A stretch of 64,000 nt of DNA from the NCBI GenBank assembly GCA_963827335.1, contig CAWHAP010000018.1, positions 432,195 through 496,194 of the forward strand, read 5' to 3'. The translations under genes were made by a program, and so were the position numbers. Below the pieces are notes generated by a model that was given only the letters and a program-made list of their open reading frames with translations, ran no database searches and was not told where the DNA came from. This stretch comes from DASQMT01 sp963827335 (GTDB lineage: Bacteria; Actinomycetota; Thermoleophilia; Solirubrobacterales; Solirubrobacteraceae). Shown piece after piece: positions 17,299 to 26,810 of the stretch (position 1 is its first letter; each line of letters begins with the position of its first letter).

Positions 17299-19236
17299 AT
17301 GTGCGGAATCATCGGACAGGCCCGCTTCGACGGGCGGCCAGTGGAGACAGAGCTGCCGGCGCGCATGTGCGCCGGGCTGGAGCATCGCGGGCCCGACTCG
17401 CGGGGCATCCACGTCGACGACGGGGTCGCGCTGGGCATCCAGCGGCTCCGGGTCGTCGACCTCAGCACGGGTGATCAGCCGATCTACAACGAGGACCGCT
17501 CGGTCGTCGTCGTGATGAACGGCGAGATCTACAACTACCGCGAGCTGCGCGAGGAGCTGCGGTCCCGCGGCCATGTCCTCGCCACCAAGGGCGACACCGA
17601 GGTCATCGTGCACCTCTACGAGGAGTACGGCGTCGACTGCGTGCGCCGCCTCCACGGCATGTTCGCCTTCGCGCTGTGGGACGCGCGCCGCCGCCGGCTC
17701 GTCGTGGCCCGCGACCGCATCGGCAAGAAGCCGCTCGTCTACGCGCTGCGCGACGGCGTGCTCAGCTTCGCCTCCGAGATGGGCGCGCTGCTGGCCGACA
17801 CGGGCATCCCGCGCGAGGTCGACCAGACCGCGATCGACGCCTACCTCGCCCTCGGGTACGTGCCCGGCCCGCTGACCGCGCTGCGCGGCGTCCAGAAGCT
17901 GCCGCCGGCCCACACGCTCGTGCTCGAGGACGGCCGGGCGACGATCGAGCGCTACTGGCGGCTCGACTACTCCCAGAAGGACGACCTGCCCGTCGAGGAG
18001 TGGTGCGAGCGCATCCGCGCCGCCCTGCGCGAGGCCACCCGCAAGCGCATGGTCGCCGACGTCCCGCTGGGCGTCTTCCTCTCGGGCGGGATCGACTCGT
18101 CGGCGGTCGTCGCCGCGATGGCCGAGCAGTCGAGCGAGCCCGTGCGCACGTTCTCGATCGGCTTCGGCACGCACGACGTGGACGAGCTGCCCTACGCCCG
18201 CCGCATCGCCGAGCAGTTCGGCGCGGTGCACGAGGAGTTCCAGGTCGAGCCCGGCGCGGTCGACATCGCGCCGCAGATCGTGCGCCACTACGGCGAGCCG
18301 TTCGCCGACGCGACGGCGATCCCCAGCTTCCACCTCTCCGAGCTGACCCGGCGCCACGTCACCGTCGCGCTCAACGGCGACGGCGGCGACGAGTCGTTCG
18401 GCGGCTACACGCGCTACGTCGCGAACGCCCTGGCCGGCCGCCTGGACCGGCTGCCGCGGCCCGTTCGCCGCGCCGCCGGCGCGCTGGGGCGCCGGCTGCC
18501 CGAGGGCGGCCACATCTCCAGCCCGCGGAACCGCGCGCGGCGGCTCTCGATGACGCTCGCGCTCGACGCCCCGGCCCGCTACGCCCGCTACAAGGAGCTG
18601 TTCGACGTCCCGCTGCGCGGCTCGCTCTACGAGCCCGCCTTCGCGGCGGACGCCGAGCGCGGGCGCCGCGACGCGATCGCGGAGTCCTGGGCGGGGACCT
18701 CGGGCGAGCACATCGTCGACAAGATGCTCGAGGTCGACGTCGAGACCTTCCTGGCCGGCGACCTGATCCCGAAGGTCGACATCGCCACCATGGCCTACGC
18801 GCTCGAGGCGCGCTCGCCGTTCCTCGACCACGAGCTGATGGAGCTCGCGGCGCGGATCCCGGCCGGTCTGAAGGTCCGCGGCTCCGAGAAGAAGTGGATC
18901 CTGCGCGAGGCGCTGCGCGGCTGGCTGCCCGACGACATCCTCGACCGGCCCAAGCAGGGCTTCGTCGTGCCGCTGTCGTCGTGGCTGCGCGGCGACCTGC
19001 GGACCTGGGCGCGCGACATCCTGCTCGACCCCGGCACGCTGGCGCGCGGCTACTTCCGGCCCGACGCCCTCGAGGGCCTGCTCGACCGCCATGCCGCCGG
19101 CGCGGACGCCGACGACAAGCGCATCTGGTCGCTCGTGATGCTCGAGCTGTGGCACCGGGAGTTCGTGGACGCGCCGGCGCCCGGCGCCGCCGGGCCGCTG
19201 ATCGCGGCCGGCGACGTCCACGGGCCGCTCGGGTGA
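17299..19236 (+). CDS. asnB: Asparagine-synthase-like glutamine amidotransferase
   Basis: 645 residues. The N-terminal class II glutaminase has the catalytic Cys2 (MCGIIG) plus EHRGPDSRG and VMNGEIYNYREL; the C-terminal synthase domain has the PP-loop FLSGGIDSSAV and NGDGGDESFGGY. The reaction is ATP-dependent transfer of glutamine amide nitrogen to a carboxylate. It may make asparagine, but genes of this type inside glycan clusters often amidate uronic acids, and position between glycosyltransferases and the flippase favours that; this is inference. Its stop overlaps the flippase GTG. Confidence 0.9.
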   Translation: MCGIIGQARFDGRPVETELPARMCAGLEHRGPDSRGIHVDDGVALGIQRLRVVDLSTGDQPIYNEDRSVVVVMNGEIYNYRELREELRSRGHVLATKGDTEVIVHLYEEYGVDCVRRLHGMFAFALWDARRRRLVVARDRIGKKPLVYALRDGVLSFASEMGALLADTGIPREVDQTAIDAYLALGYVPGPLTALRGVQKLPPAHTLVLEDGRATIERYWRLDYSQKDDLPVEEWCERIRAALREATRKRMVADVPLGVFLSGGIDSSAVVAAMAEQSSEPVRTFSIGFGTHDVDELPYARRIAEQFGAVHEEFQVEPGAVDIAPQIVRHYGEPFADATAIPSFHLSELTRRHVTVALNGDGGDESFGGYTRYVANALAGRLDRLPRPVRRAAGALGRRLPEGGHISSPRNRARRLSMTLALDAPARYARYKELFDVPLRGSLYEPAFAADAERGRRDAIAESWAGTSGEHIVDKMLEVDVETFLAGDLIPKVDIATMAYALEARSPFLDHELMELAARIPAGLKVRGSEKKWILREALRGWLPDDILDRPKQGFVVPLSSWLRGDLRTWARDILLDPGTLARGYFRPDALEGLLDRHAAGADADDKRIWSLVMLELWHREFVDAPAPGAAGPLIAAGDVHGPLG

Positions 19237-20741
19237 GCCGCACGGCAGAAGTCCGGGACCCCGCCGAGCGTTCATCCGACGGTATGCCCGAGACCGTCGA
19301 GCAGATCGCCGAGGCGCCGCAGGAGGAGCTCGGGACGACCGCCCGCCGCGCGCTGTGGTGGAGCGTCGCCAACAACATGGTGGGCCGGGTGGGGACGACG
19401 CTCATGGGCATCGTCCTGGCGCGCATCCTCGTGCCCGAGGACTATGGCGTCTACGCCGTCGCGCTCGTCGCGCTCAACACGCTGTGGAGCATGAACGAGC
19501 TGGGCGTCAGCCTCGCCGTCGTGCGCTGGCCGGGCGATCCCGGCCGGATCGCGCCGACGGTGCAGACGCTCGCCTTCGGCTCGAGCGTGCTGCTGTGGAT
19601 CGCCATCTTCGCCTGCGCGCCGCTCGTGGCCTCCGCGCTCAACACGCCCGACGCCGTCTGGCTCGTCCGGATCCTCACCTTCGCCGTGCTGATCGACGCG
19701 ATCACGGCGGTCCCCGCCGCGCTGATGACGCGGGAGTTCATGCAGCGCGAGCGGATGATCGTCGACACGGTCGGCTTCGGGGTCGGCTTCGCCGCGGCGA
19801 TCGTGATGGCCGTGCTCGGCGCCGGCGCCTGGGCGCTCGTGGCCAGCGCGCTGCTCGGCAACGTCGTCAACGCGCTGTTCATCCTGCGCTACGCGCCGAA
19901 GCGCTACCCCTACGGCTGGGACCTCGGGATCGCCAAGGAGCTGCTCGGCTTCGGCGTGCCGCTCGCCGTGGCCAGCCTGATGATGATGGCGATGCTGAAC
20001 ATCGACTACGTCGTCATCGGCGCGGTGCTCGGCCCGCTCCAGCTCGGCTTCTACCTGCTGGCCTTCAACCTGTCCGCGTGGCCGGTGAACATGTTCTCGG
20101 CCCCGGCCCGGCGCATCTCGCTGCCGCTCTTCGCCCGGCTGCACGCCGGCGAGACCTCCGCCTCGGCGGCCTTCGTCCCGGTCTGCGCCGCGCTGCTGCT
20201 CGTGACGCTGCCGGCCTGCCTCATGCTCGCGGTCTTCGCCGAGCCGATCGTGCGCACGGTCTACGGCGGCACCTGGGCCGCCGCGGCGGCCGCGCTGCCG
20301 TGGCTGATGGTGCTGGCCATCGCGCGCGTGCTCGGCGAGCTCGTCTACGACTTCCTCGTCGCGCTCGGCGCCTCGCGGACGAACCTCGTCGTGCAGACGG
20401 TCTGGTTCGTCGCGCTGCTCGCCGCGCTGCCGGTCGCCGCCCACCAGGGCGGGATCGAGGCGGTGGCGATGGCCCACGCCGGCGTCGCGCTGATGATCGT
20501 CATCCCCGCCTACGGCATCGCCCTCGCACGCTCCGGCGTGTCCCTGCGCGCCGTCGCCGGGCAGCTCGCCCGGCCCGTGGCGGGCGGCGCGCTCGCCGCC
20601 GCGGCGGGCGTCGCGATCGTGCTGTGGGTCGGCGACGACCTGCTCGCGCTGGTCGGCGGGTGCGCGCTCGTCGGGCTCGTCTACGGCGCCGTCGTCTATC
20701 CGATGCGCGCGGTCCTCAAGGCCTCGGCGGTGACGGCATGA
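19233..20741 (+). CDS. Polysaccharide flippase (MOP/Wzx-like)
   Basis: Integral membrane protein of 502 residues (485 if the internal ATG at 19284 is used) with about twelve to fourteen hydrophobic segments after a 35-residue cytoplasmic N-terminus. Typical oligosaccharide flippase features include ALWWSVANNMVGR, GIVLARILVPEDYGVYA and ISLPLFARL. It would move the lipid-linked repeat unit across the membrane before polymerisation by the Wzy-like gene 3 kb downstream. GTG 19233 overlaps the asnB stop and is favoured by coupling. Confidence 0.88.
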   Translation: MSRTAEVRDPAERSSDGMPETVEQIAEAPQEELGTTARRALWWSVANNMVGRVGTTLMGIVLARILVPEDYGVYAVALVALNTLWSMNELGVSLAVVRWPGDPGRIAPTVQTLAFGSSVLLWIAIFACAPLVASALNTPDAVWLVRILTFAVLIDAITAVPAALMTREFMQRERMIVDTVGFGVGFAAAIVMAVLGAGAWALVASALLGNVVNALFILRYAPKRYPYGWDLGIAKELLGFGVPLAVASLMMMAMLNIDYVVIGAVLGPLQLGFYLLAFNLSAWPVNMFSAPARRISLPLFARLHAGETSASAAFVPVCAALLLVTLPACLMLAVFAEPIVRTVYGGTWAAAAAALPWLMVLAIARVLGELVYDFLVALGASRTNLVVQTVWFVALLAALPVAAHQGGIEAVAMAHAGVALMIVIPAYGIALARSGVSLRAVAGQLARPVAGGALAAAAGVAIVLWVGDDLLALVGGCALVGLVYGAVVYPMRAVLKASAVTA

Positions 20742-21910
20742 CCGGCCACGAGGAGCTGGTGGTGATCGTCGCGGGCACGTCGTGGGACGGCATCTGGAAC
20801 TCGGAGCGCCACGTCGCGCTGCACCTGGCCGAGCGCCGGCCCGTGCTGTGGGTCGACCCCCAGATCTCGTGCCTCAGCCCGCTGCGCGACCGCAGGGCGC
20901 TCAAGGCGCTGCGCGAGCCGCGCCTGCGCCGCGTGGCGCCGAACATCATGCGGCTCACGCCGGTGACGGTGCCGGGCGTGACCCGCCCCGTGCTGCGCGA
21001 CCTGGCCGCCCGCCAGGCGCGCCGCGCCGTCGCCCGCGCGGTGCGTGAGCTGGGCGGCCGCGTGCACACGACGCTCGTCGCCTCGCTCAACGACATGCTC
21101 GACGCGGTGCCGGCGGACCGGCGCGTGTTCTACGGCACCGACGACTTCGTCGCCGGGGCGAAGCTGATGGGCACCGACGCCCGCTGGCTCGAGGCCTCCA
21201 CCCGCCGCCAGCTCGAGCGCGCGGACGTCGTGATCGCGATCTCCCCCGAGCTGCGCGAGACGTGGTCCGTGCAGCGCACCGACATCGCCGTGATCCCGAA
21301 CGGCTGCGACGCCGCGGCGTTCGCCGCCGCCGACGAGGCGCCGCTGCCCGCCGACGTCACGCTGCCCGGGCCGATCGCCGGGTTCGTCGGGCACATGTCC
21401 GAGCGCATCGACCTGGAGATGCTCGAGGCCGTCGCCGACAGCGGCGTCTCGCTGCTGCTCGTCGGCCCGCGCCAGCCGACGTTCGAGATCGCCAAGATGG
21501 ACGCGCTGTTCGCGCGGCCCAACGTCCAGTGGGTCGGCGCCAAGCCGTTCGCCGAGCTGCCCTCCTACCTGCGCATGATCGACGTCGGGCTGACGCCCTA
21601 CCGCTCGTCCGCGTTCAACCGCGCGAGCGTGCCGCTCAAGACGCTCGAGTACCTCGCGGCCGGGCGCCCCGTGGTGGCCAGCGACCTGCCGGCGCACCGG
21701 CGGCTGGACGCGGACCACGTCACGCTGGCGGCGACGCCCGCCGAGTTCGCCGCGCGCGTCGCCGAGCGGCTCGCCGCGCCTGCCCGCCCGGAGGACGCCG
21801 CGGCGCGCCGCGCGCTCGGCGCGGAGCACAGCTGGGCTGCGCGGACCGCCGACATCGCACGACTCGTAGGACTCGACGACGGCGCGGCCGTCCTGATGGA
21901 GGCGGCCTGA
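20738..21910 (+). CDS. Glycosyltransferase, GT-B fold (TuaH-like)
   Basis: 390 residues. N-terminal VVIVAGTSWDGIWNSERHVA resembles TuaH-type GT-B enzymes; the C-terminal nucleotide-sugar domain has IPNGCD, PIAGFVGHMSERID, LLVGPRQ and a PYRSSAFNRASVPLKTLEYL end with the usual acidic residue. ATG overlaps the flippase stop (ATGA). Donor and acceptor unknown. Confidence 0.85.
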   Translation: MTGHEELVVIVAGTSWDGIWNSERHVALHLAERRPVLWVDPQISCLSPLRDRRALKALREPRLRRVAPNIMRLTPVTVPGVTRPVLRDLAARQARRAVARAVRELGGRVHTTLVASLNDMLDAVPADRRVFYGTDDFVAGAKLMGTDARWLEASTRRQLERADVVIAISPELRETWSVQRTDIAVIPNGCDAAAFAAADEAPLPADVTLPGPIAGFVGHMSERIDLEMLEAVADSGVSLLLVGPRQPTFEIAKMDALFARPNVQWVGAKPFAELPSYLRMIDVGLTPYRSSAFNRASVPLKTLEYLAAGRPVVASDLPAHRRLDADHVTLAATPAEFAARVAERLAAPARPEDAAARRALGAEHSWAARTADIARLVGLDDGAAVLMEAA

Positions 21911-21912
21911 CC

Positions 21913-22602
21913 ATGCCCGATCGACCCCGTGACCTGCTGCTGGCGGGGGCCGGCGGCTTCTCGCGCGAGACCGCCGAGGCGGTCCGCGCGATCAACGCCG
22001 TGCGCCCGACATGGAACCTGCTCGGCTTCCTCGACGACAACCCGGCCGCGCACGGCCGCCTCGTCGATGGCCTGCCCGTGCTCGGCCCGATCGAGCTGGT
22101 CCACGAGCGCCCGGACGCGCAGGTCGTGCTGACCACGGGCCGCCCGGACAACTACATCAGCCGCCGGGTGATCGCCGACCGGCTCGGGATCGGCGACGAG
22201 CGCTACGCGACGATCGTGCACCCGACGGCGAGCGTCGGGACGACCTGCCGGATCGGCGCCGGCTCGGTGCTGCTCTCCCACGTGGACCTCACCGCCTCGG
22301 TGGAGGTCGGCCGCCACGTGGCGATCATGCCGCAGGTCGTGCTGCCGCACGACGCCCGGGTCGACGACTACGCCACGCTGACGTCGGGCGTGCGCGTCGG
22401 CGGCGCCTGCCACGTCCGCGAGGGCGCGTACGTCGGGAGCGGCGCGCTGCTGCGCGAGGGCCTCACCGTCGGCGCCTGGGCGATGGTCGGGATGGGCTCC
22501 GTCGTCACCCGCGACGTGCCCGCCCGGCGGCTCTGGATGGGCACGCCGGCCCGCGATGCCGGCCCCGCCCCGCTGCCCACGCTGCTGCTGGAGACCGCAT
22601 GA
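21913..22602 (+). CDS. Sugar O/N-acyltransferase, NeuD/PglD-like
   Basis: 229 residues. An N-terminal Rossmann-like part (DLLLAGAGGFSRETAEAV, LGFLDDNP) is followed by a left-handed beta-helix of hexapeptide repeats (IVHPTASVGTTCRIGAG and others) ending GMGSVVTRDVPARRLWMGTP. Family members acetylate amino sugars using acetyl-CoA. The catalytic His is probably in IVHPTAS or LLSHVDL. It lies 2 nt after the previous stop and overlaps the next ATG. Confidence 0.88.
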   Translation: MPDRPRDLLLAGAGGFSRETAEAVRAINAVRPTWNLLGFLDDNPAAHGRLVDGLPVLGPIELVHERPDAQVVLTTGRPDNYISRRVIADRLGIGDERYATIVHPTASVGTTCRIGAGSVLLSHVDLTASVEVGRHVAIMPQVVLPHDARVDDYATLTSGVRVGGACHVREGAYVGSGALLREGLTVGAWAMVGMGSVVTRDVPARRLWMGTPARDAGPAPLPTLLLETA

Positions 22603-23861
22603 GGATCGTCGTCTACCCGCACGTCCTGGAGCTCGGCGGGAGCCAGCTCAACGCGATCGAGCTCGCGGCCGGCGTGCGCGACCTCGGCCACGACGTCGTC
22701 GTCTTCGGCCAGCCCGGGCCGCTGCGCAGCCGGATCGACGCGCTGGGCCTGGAGTTCGTGACCGCCCCGCGCCCGCGCGGGCGGCCCTCGCCCTGGGTCA
22801 TGAAGGCGATGGGCGACCTGATCGCCCGCCGCCGCGTGGACGTCGTGCACGGCTACGAGTGGACGACCGCGCTCGAGGCCTACTGGGGCGCGCAGGTCCG
22901 CTTCGGCGTGCCCGCCGTGGCCACCGTCATGTCGATGGCCGTCGCCCCGTTCATCCCGCACGACCTCTCGCTCGTCGTCGGCACGGAGCAGATCGCCGAC
23001 CACGAGCGCGGCCTCGGCCGCCCGGACGTGCACGTGATCGAGCCGCCCGTCGACCTGGCGCACAACGCGCCCGGCGCCGTCGACGCCGACGCGTTCCGGC
23101 GCGCGCACCGGCTCGACCCCGACGCGCTGACGGTCGTCTGCGTGACCCGCCTGGCCGCCGAGCTGAAGCTGGAGGGGCTGCTCGCGGCGATCGACGCGGC
23201 GGCCGACCTGGCGCCCGAGGCGCCGGTCCAGCTCGTCGTCGTCGGCGACGGCCCCGTGCGGGCGCAGGTGGAGGCGCACGCCGCGCGCGCGAACGCCCGC
23301 GCCGGCCGCCGCGCCGTCGTGCTGACCGGGTCGCTCGACGACCCGCGGCCCGCCTACGCCGCCGCCGACGTGTGCCTCGGCATGGGCGGCTCGGCCCTGC
23401 GCGCGCTCGCCTTCGCCCGCCCGCTCGTGGTCCAGGGCGAGCACGGCTTCTGGGAGCTGCTCACGCCCGGGACGTTCGAGCGCTTCGCCTGGACCGGCTG
23501 GTACGGGGTCGGCGACGGCGCCGCGCACGGCAGCGCCCGGCTGGCCGCGATCCTGCGCGACCTGGCCGGCGACCCCGGCCGCCGCACCTGGCTCGGCGCC
23601 TACGGCCTCAAGCTCGTGCAGGACCGCTTCTCGCTCGCGCGCGCCGCCGATCGCCAGCTCGAGATCTACGAGCGCGCGGGCACCGGCGTGCCGCGCGACC
23701 GGCGGCAGCGCATCACGGTCGCCGCCCCGTCGGCCGCCGGGATCACGGCGTACCGCACGCGGCGCCGCGTCGACGACCTGCTCGGGCGCGCCAGCACCGA
23801 CGACTTCAACTCCAGGCCGGTGGCGGCGCTCGCCACCCGCGCCGGCGCGGGACGCGCCTGA
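22599..23861 (+). CDS. Glycosyltransferase, GT-B family 4 type
   Basis: 420 residues. RIVVYPHVLELGGSQLNAIE at the N-terminus is the GT4 glycine-rich loop; VVCVTRLAAELKLEGLLAAI marks the C-terminal nucleotide-sugar domain, with VVVGDGPVRAQVE after it. A C-terminal extension of about 50 residues is not part of the fold. ATGA overlap upstream; 9 nt before the Wzz-Wzy fusion. Confidence 0.86.
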   Translation: MRIVVYPHVLELGGSQLNAIELAAGVRDLGHDVVVFGQPGPLRSRIDALGLEFVTAPRPRGRPSPWVMKAMGDLIARRRVDVVHGYEWTTALEAYWGAQVRFGVPAVATVMSMAVAPFIPHDLSLVVGTEQIADHERGLGRPDVHVIEPPVDLAHNAPGAVDADAFRRAHRLDPDALTVVCVTRLAAELKLEGLLAAIDAAADLAPEAPVQLVVVGDGPVRAQVEAHAARANARAGRRAVVLTGSLDDPRPAYAAADVCLGMGGSALRALAFARPLVVQGEHGFWELLTPGTFERFAWTGWYGVGDGAAHGSARLAAILRDLAGDPGRRTWLGAYGLKLVQDRFSLARAADRQLEIYERAGTGVPRDRRQRITVAAPSAAGITAYRTRRRVDDLLGRASTDDFNSRPVAALATRAGAGRA

Positions 23862-23870
23862 GGGCAGGTC

Positions 23871-26078
23871 GTGCTCCGGCGTCCTCGGCTCAGGAAGGGA
23901 CTGGTGCTCGCGGCGTGCGCGCTGTTCGCGCTGGCCTGCGCCGTCTACAACGTCGCCCACATCAGCCTGCTGCCGCCCGGCATCGAGGCCCGCCAGCTCG
24001 ACGTGGCGGGCGCCACGACGCGCGTCACGCTCGACCTGCCGGCCGACCTGCGCAACGACGCGCTCGCGACCGAGGCCTCCTACCAGGACCTGCAGGCCCG
24101 CGCCGTCCTGATCGCCAACCTGATGACGAGCGAGCGCGCGCTCGAGTTCACCAGCCGCCGCACGGGCATCCCGCGCGCCGACATCGCGGCCACCACCCGC
24201 GTGATGGTCAACGTGCAGACCGCGATGCTCGAGCCCGACGCCGAGCGCCGCGCGGCGCAGCTCGCCGACTCGCACAAGCCGTACCAGCTCGAGGTCCGCC
24301 CCGACCCCTACCGCCCCAAGCTCACGCTCTACACGCAGGCGCCGACCATCGCCGAGGCCGAGAAGCTCGCCGACGGCGCGATCCCCGGCGTGCAGGACTT
24401 CCTCGCCGACCTGGCCCGCAAGCAGGGCGGCGACCCGGCGAAGCAGGTCGAGTTCCAGCAGCTCGGGCGTGCGGCGGGCTCGATGCTCAACGGCGGCACC
24501 ACCAAGGAGATCTTCGGGCTCACCTTCCTCCTGGCCTTCGCCGGCGCGTGCCTGGTCGCGCTGGGCGTCGCGCGGCTGCTCCGGCGCGCACCCGCCGATC
24601 CCGCAGAGCCCGGCGCCGCCGCCTCCGGCGGGGGCGGGCGTGCGCCGGCGGTCGTGTTCGCCTCGAGCGACGTGTTCCGCCCGGCGAACGGGCTCGGGCC
24701 GGCCGTGGCGCTGCCGGCGGGCGGGCTGGCGGCGGGCCGCCTGCCGTTCGCGCGCGCTGCCGCGCTGGCGGCGCGGGCGGGCGACTGGCCGCGCACCGGC
24801 CGCGCGCTGCCGTGGCTCGTCGCCGCGTTCATGGTCGTGATCTGGCTGATCCCCTTCAACGAGATCCAGCTCGCGGTCTCGCTTCCGATCGACCTGAAGT
24901 TCGACCGGCTCGTGCTGCCCGTGCTCGCCGGCGTGTGGGTGCTCGTGCTCGCCGCGGGCGGCCGGGACCGCCCGACGCTGCGCCTCACGTGGATCCACGT
25001 CGCGGTCGGGGCCGTCGTCTTCGCCGCCTGCCTCAGCCTCGTCCTCGCCGCGCACTCGCTCGCCGAGACGCTCGAGTTCGACACCGCGGTCAAGAAGCTC
25101 ACGCTCCTCGGCTCCTACGCGATGATGTTCGTGATCGTCGCCAGCGTGGTGCGGCGCACCGAGGTCCACGCGTTCATGAGCTTCACGCTCGTGCTCGCGT
25201 CGCTCTGCGCGCTGGGCACGATCATCGAGTACCGGTTCAGCTTCAACGTGTTCTTCTGGGCCGCCGGCACGTTCCTGCCCGGCCCGTTCGAGATCGGGCA
25301 GGTGACGCCGGACGGCGTCGACGAGATCGGCCGCCGGCTCATCCGCGGGCCCGGCCAGGTGTCGCTGGAGACGGTGGCCATGCTCGCCATGGCGCTGCCG
25401 ATCGCCCTCTCGCGGCTGCTCGGCTCGCGCGAGCGCCGGCAGAAGCTCATCTACGCCGCGGTCACCGCGCTGCTCATGGCGGCGATGGTCTCGACCTTCC
25501 GCAAGACCGCGCTGATCGCGCCGGTCTCGGTGTGCCTGACCTTCGCGTACTTCCGCCGGCGCGAGCTGCTCAAGCTCGCGCCGCTCGGGATCGTGCTCGT
25601 CCTCATCATCCAGGTGCTCTCACCGGGCGCCCTGACCGGGGTCACGAGCCAGCTCGACCGCAGTCGGCTCGGCGTCACCACGGTGAGCGACCGGACCGCG
25701 GACTACGACGCGATCCGGCCCGACCTGTGGACGCACCTCGCGTTCGGCCGCGGCTACGGCAGCTACGAGCACACGAGCTACCGGATCCTCGACATGGAGC
25801 TGCTGCGCCAGATCATCGAGGTGGGGGTGATCGGGCTGATCGCGTACGCGTTCATGGCCATCGCCGTGATCGCCGTGGCGCGCGGCCCGATCCGCGCGCG
25901 CGGGCCCGACGCGCCGGTCGCGCTCGCCGTGGCGGCGTCGGCCGTGTGCTTCCTGGTCGTGTCGACCCTCTTCGACGTGATGTCGTTCCCGCACGTGCCG
26001 TACATCTTCCTGTGGATGGCCGCGATGCTCGCGGTCACCACGACGCCGGACCGGGAGGAGGCGGCATGGAGACCCTGA
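23871..26078 (+). CDS. Wzz-Wzy fusion: chain-length determinant-like domain joined to an O-antigen ligase/polymerase-like domain
   Basis: 735 residues starting at GTG 23871. Residues 1-240 have the Wzz layout (transmembrane segment about 10-32, extracytoplasmic region with the shared RAVLIANLMTSE block, second transmembrane segment about 215-237). After a Gly/Ala/Pro-rich linker, residues about 315-725 form a polytopic domain of the O-antigen ligase/Wzy type with a large loop containing EYRFSFNVFFWAAG, DEIGRRLIRGPGQVS and LAFGRGYGSYEHTSYR. One chain therefore combines chain-length control and polymerisation, two roles usually found in separate proteins. It overlaps the next Wzz-like gene by 13 bp. 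Whether the polymerising domain is Wzy or a ligase is not decided by sequence. Confidence 0.82.
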   Translation: MLRRPRLRKGLVLAACALFALACAVYNVAHISLLPPGIEARQLDVAGATTRVTLDLPADLRNDALATEASYQDLQARAVLIANLMTSERALEFTSRRTGIPRADIAATTRVMVNVQTAMLEPDAERRAAQLADSHKPYQLEVRPDPYRPKLTLYTQAPTIAEAEKLADGAIPGVQDFLADLARKQGGDPAKQVEFQQLGRAAGSMLNGGTTKEIFGLTFLLAFAGACLVALGVARLLRRAPADPAEPGAAASGGGGRAPAVVFASSDVFRPANGLGPAVALPAGGLAAGRLPFARAAALAARAGDWPRTGRALPWLVAAFMVVIWLIPFNEIQLAVSLPIDLKFDRLVLPVLAGVWVLVLAAGGRDRPTLRLTWIHVAVGAVVFAACLSLVLAAHSLAETLEFDTAVKKLTLLGSYAMMFVIVASVVRRTEVHAFMSFTLVLASLCALGTIIEYRFSFNVFFWAAGTFLPGPFEIGQVTPDGVDEIGRRLIRGPGQVSLETVAMLAMALPIALSRLLGSRERRQKLIYAAVTALLMAAMVSTFRKTALIAPVSVCLTFAYFRRRELLKLAPLGIVLVLIIQVLSPGALTGVTSQLDRSRLGVTTVSDRTADYDAIRPDLWTHLAFGRGYGSYEHTSYRILDMELLRQIIEVGVIGLIAYAFMAIAVIAVARGPIRARGPDAPVALAVAASAVCFLVVSTLFDVMSFPHVPYIFLWMAAMLAVTTTPDREEAAWRP

Positions 26079-26797
26079 GCGTCCTGCGCATCCTCGTGCG
26101 CCACCGCCTGCTCGTCCTGCTCGGCGCGCTGGGGGCGCTGGCCGCCGGCGTCGCGGCGACCGGCGCGTCCGGCGTCGGGCCGTTCGACGGCGCGACGCTG
26201 CACTCGTGGAGCGCGACCGTCGAGGTCCAGGTCGACACCCCGCGCCCGCTCGTCGCCGACGCGATGGCCAGCGCCGCCACGATCCAGACCCAGACGATCC
26301 TGCTCGCCGACTACCTGACGAGCGACGCGACGCGCGCCGAGATCGCGCGCGACGCCGGGCTCGACCCCGCGGCGCTCGCCGTCTCCCCGGCGGCGATCGA
26401 CACGCCGATCCGGCAGAGCCCGCTGGTCGTGCGGGCCGGCGAGGCGGCCCTCGTGCCGATGACGACCTACCGGGTCACGCCCACCACGGCCGAGCTGTCG
26501 CCGCTGATGGGCTTCGTGGCCACGGGCCCGGACCGCGCCGTGACCGAGGCGCTCGCCCGCGCCACGGTCACGGCCGCGCGGTCGACCGCCGGCGCGAGCG
26601 CGGCCGGCGCGACGCACCGCCTCGCCGTCAAGGAGCTCGGGCCGGTGCGGCTCGCGGAGCACAGCTCGGGCGGCGTCCAGCTCCCGCTCGGGATCGCCCT
26701 GGGGCTCTTCCTCTTCGTCGGCTGGTGCGTGACGGTCGTCCTCGCGAGCGGCATCGCGCGCGTGTGGCGGGCGCCGCGCGCGCCGGCGGCCGCCTGA
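26066..26797 (+). CDS. Wzz-like polysaccharide co-polymerase 2
   Basis: 243 residues with transmembrane segments near 14-34 and 208-230 and the same family blocks (VEVQVDTPRPLV, then QTILLADYLTS and ARDAGLD). The extracytoplasmic part is shorter and more divergent than in the other copies. ATG 26066 lies inside the end of the Wzz-Wzy fusion gene, giving a 13-bp overlap. It ends 13 bp from the convergent beta-helix gene. No kinase domain. Confidence 0.7.
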   Translation: METLSVLRILVRHRLLVLLGALGALAAGVAATGASGVGPFDGATLHSWSATVEVQVDTPRPLVADAMASAATIQTQTILLADYLTSDATRAEIARDAGLDPAALAVSPAAIDTPIRQSPLVVRAGEAALVPMTTYRVTPTTAELSPLMGFVATGPDRAVTEALARATVTAARSTAGASAAGATHRLAVKELGPVRLAEHSSGGVQLPLGIALGLFLFVGWCVTVVLASGIARVWRAPRAPAAA

Positions 26798-26810
26798 GCG
26801 GCCGCCGGTC

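Noticed and set aside
22556..26797. A 1413-codon plus-strand frame
   Set aside because: Only its last 243 codons (from 26066) are a real gene; the rest is out of frame with clear glycosyltransferase and Wzz-Wzy genes.
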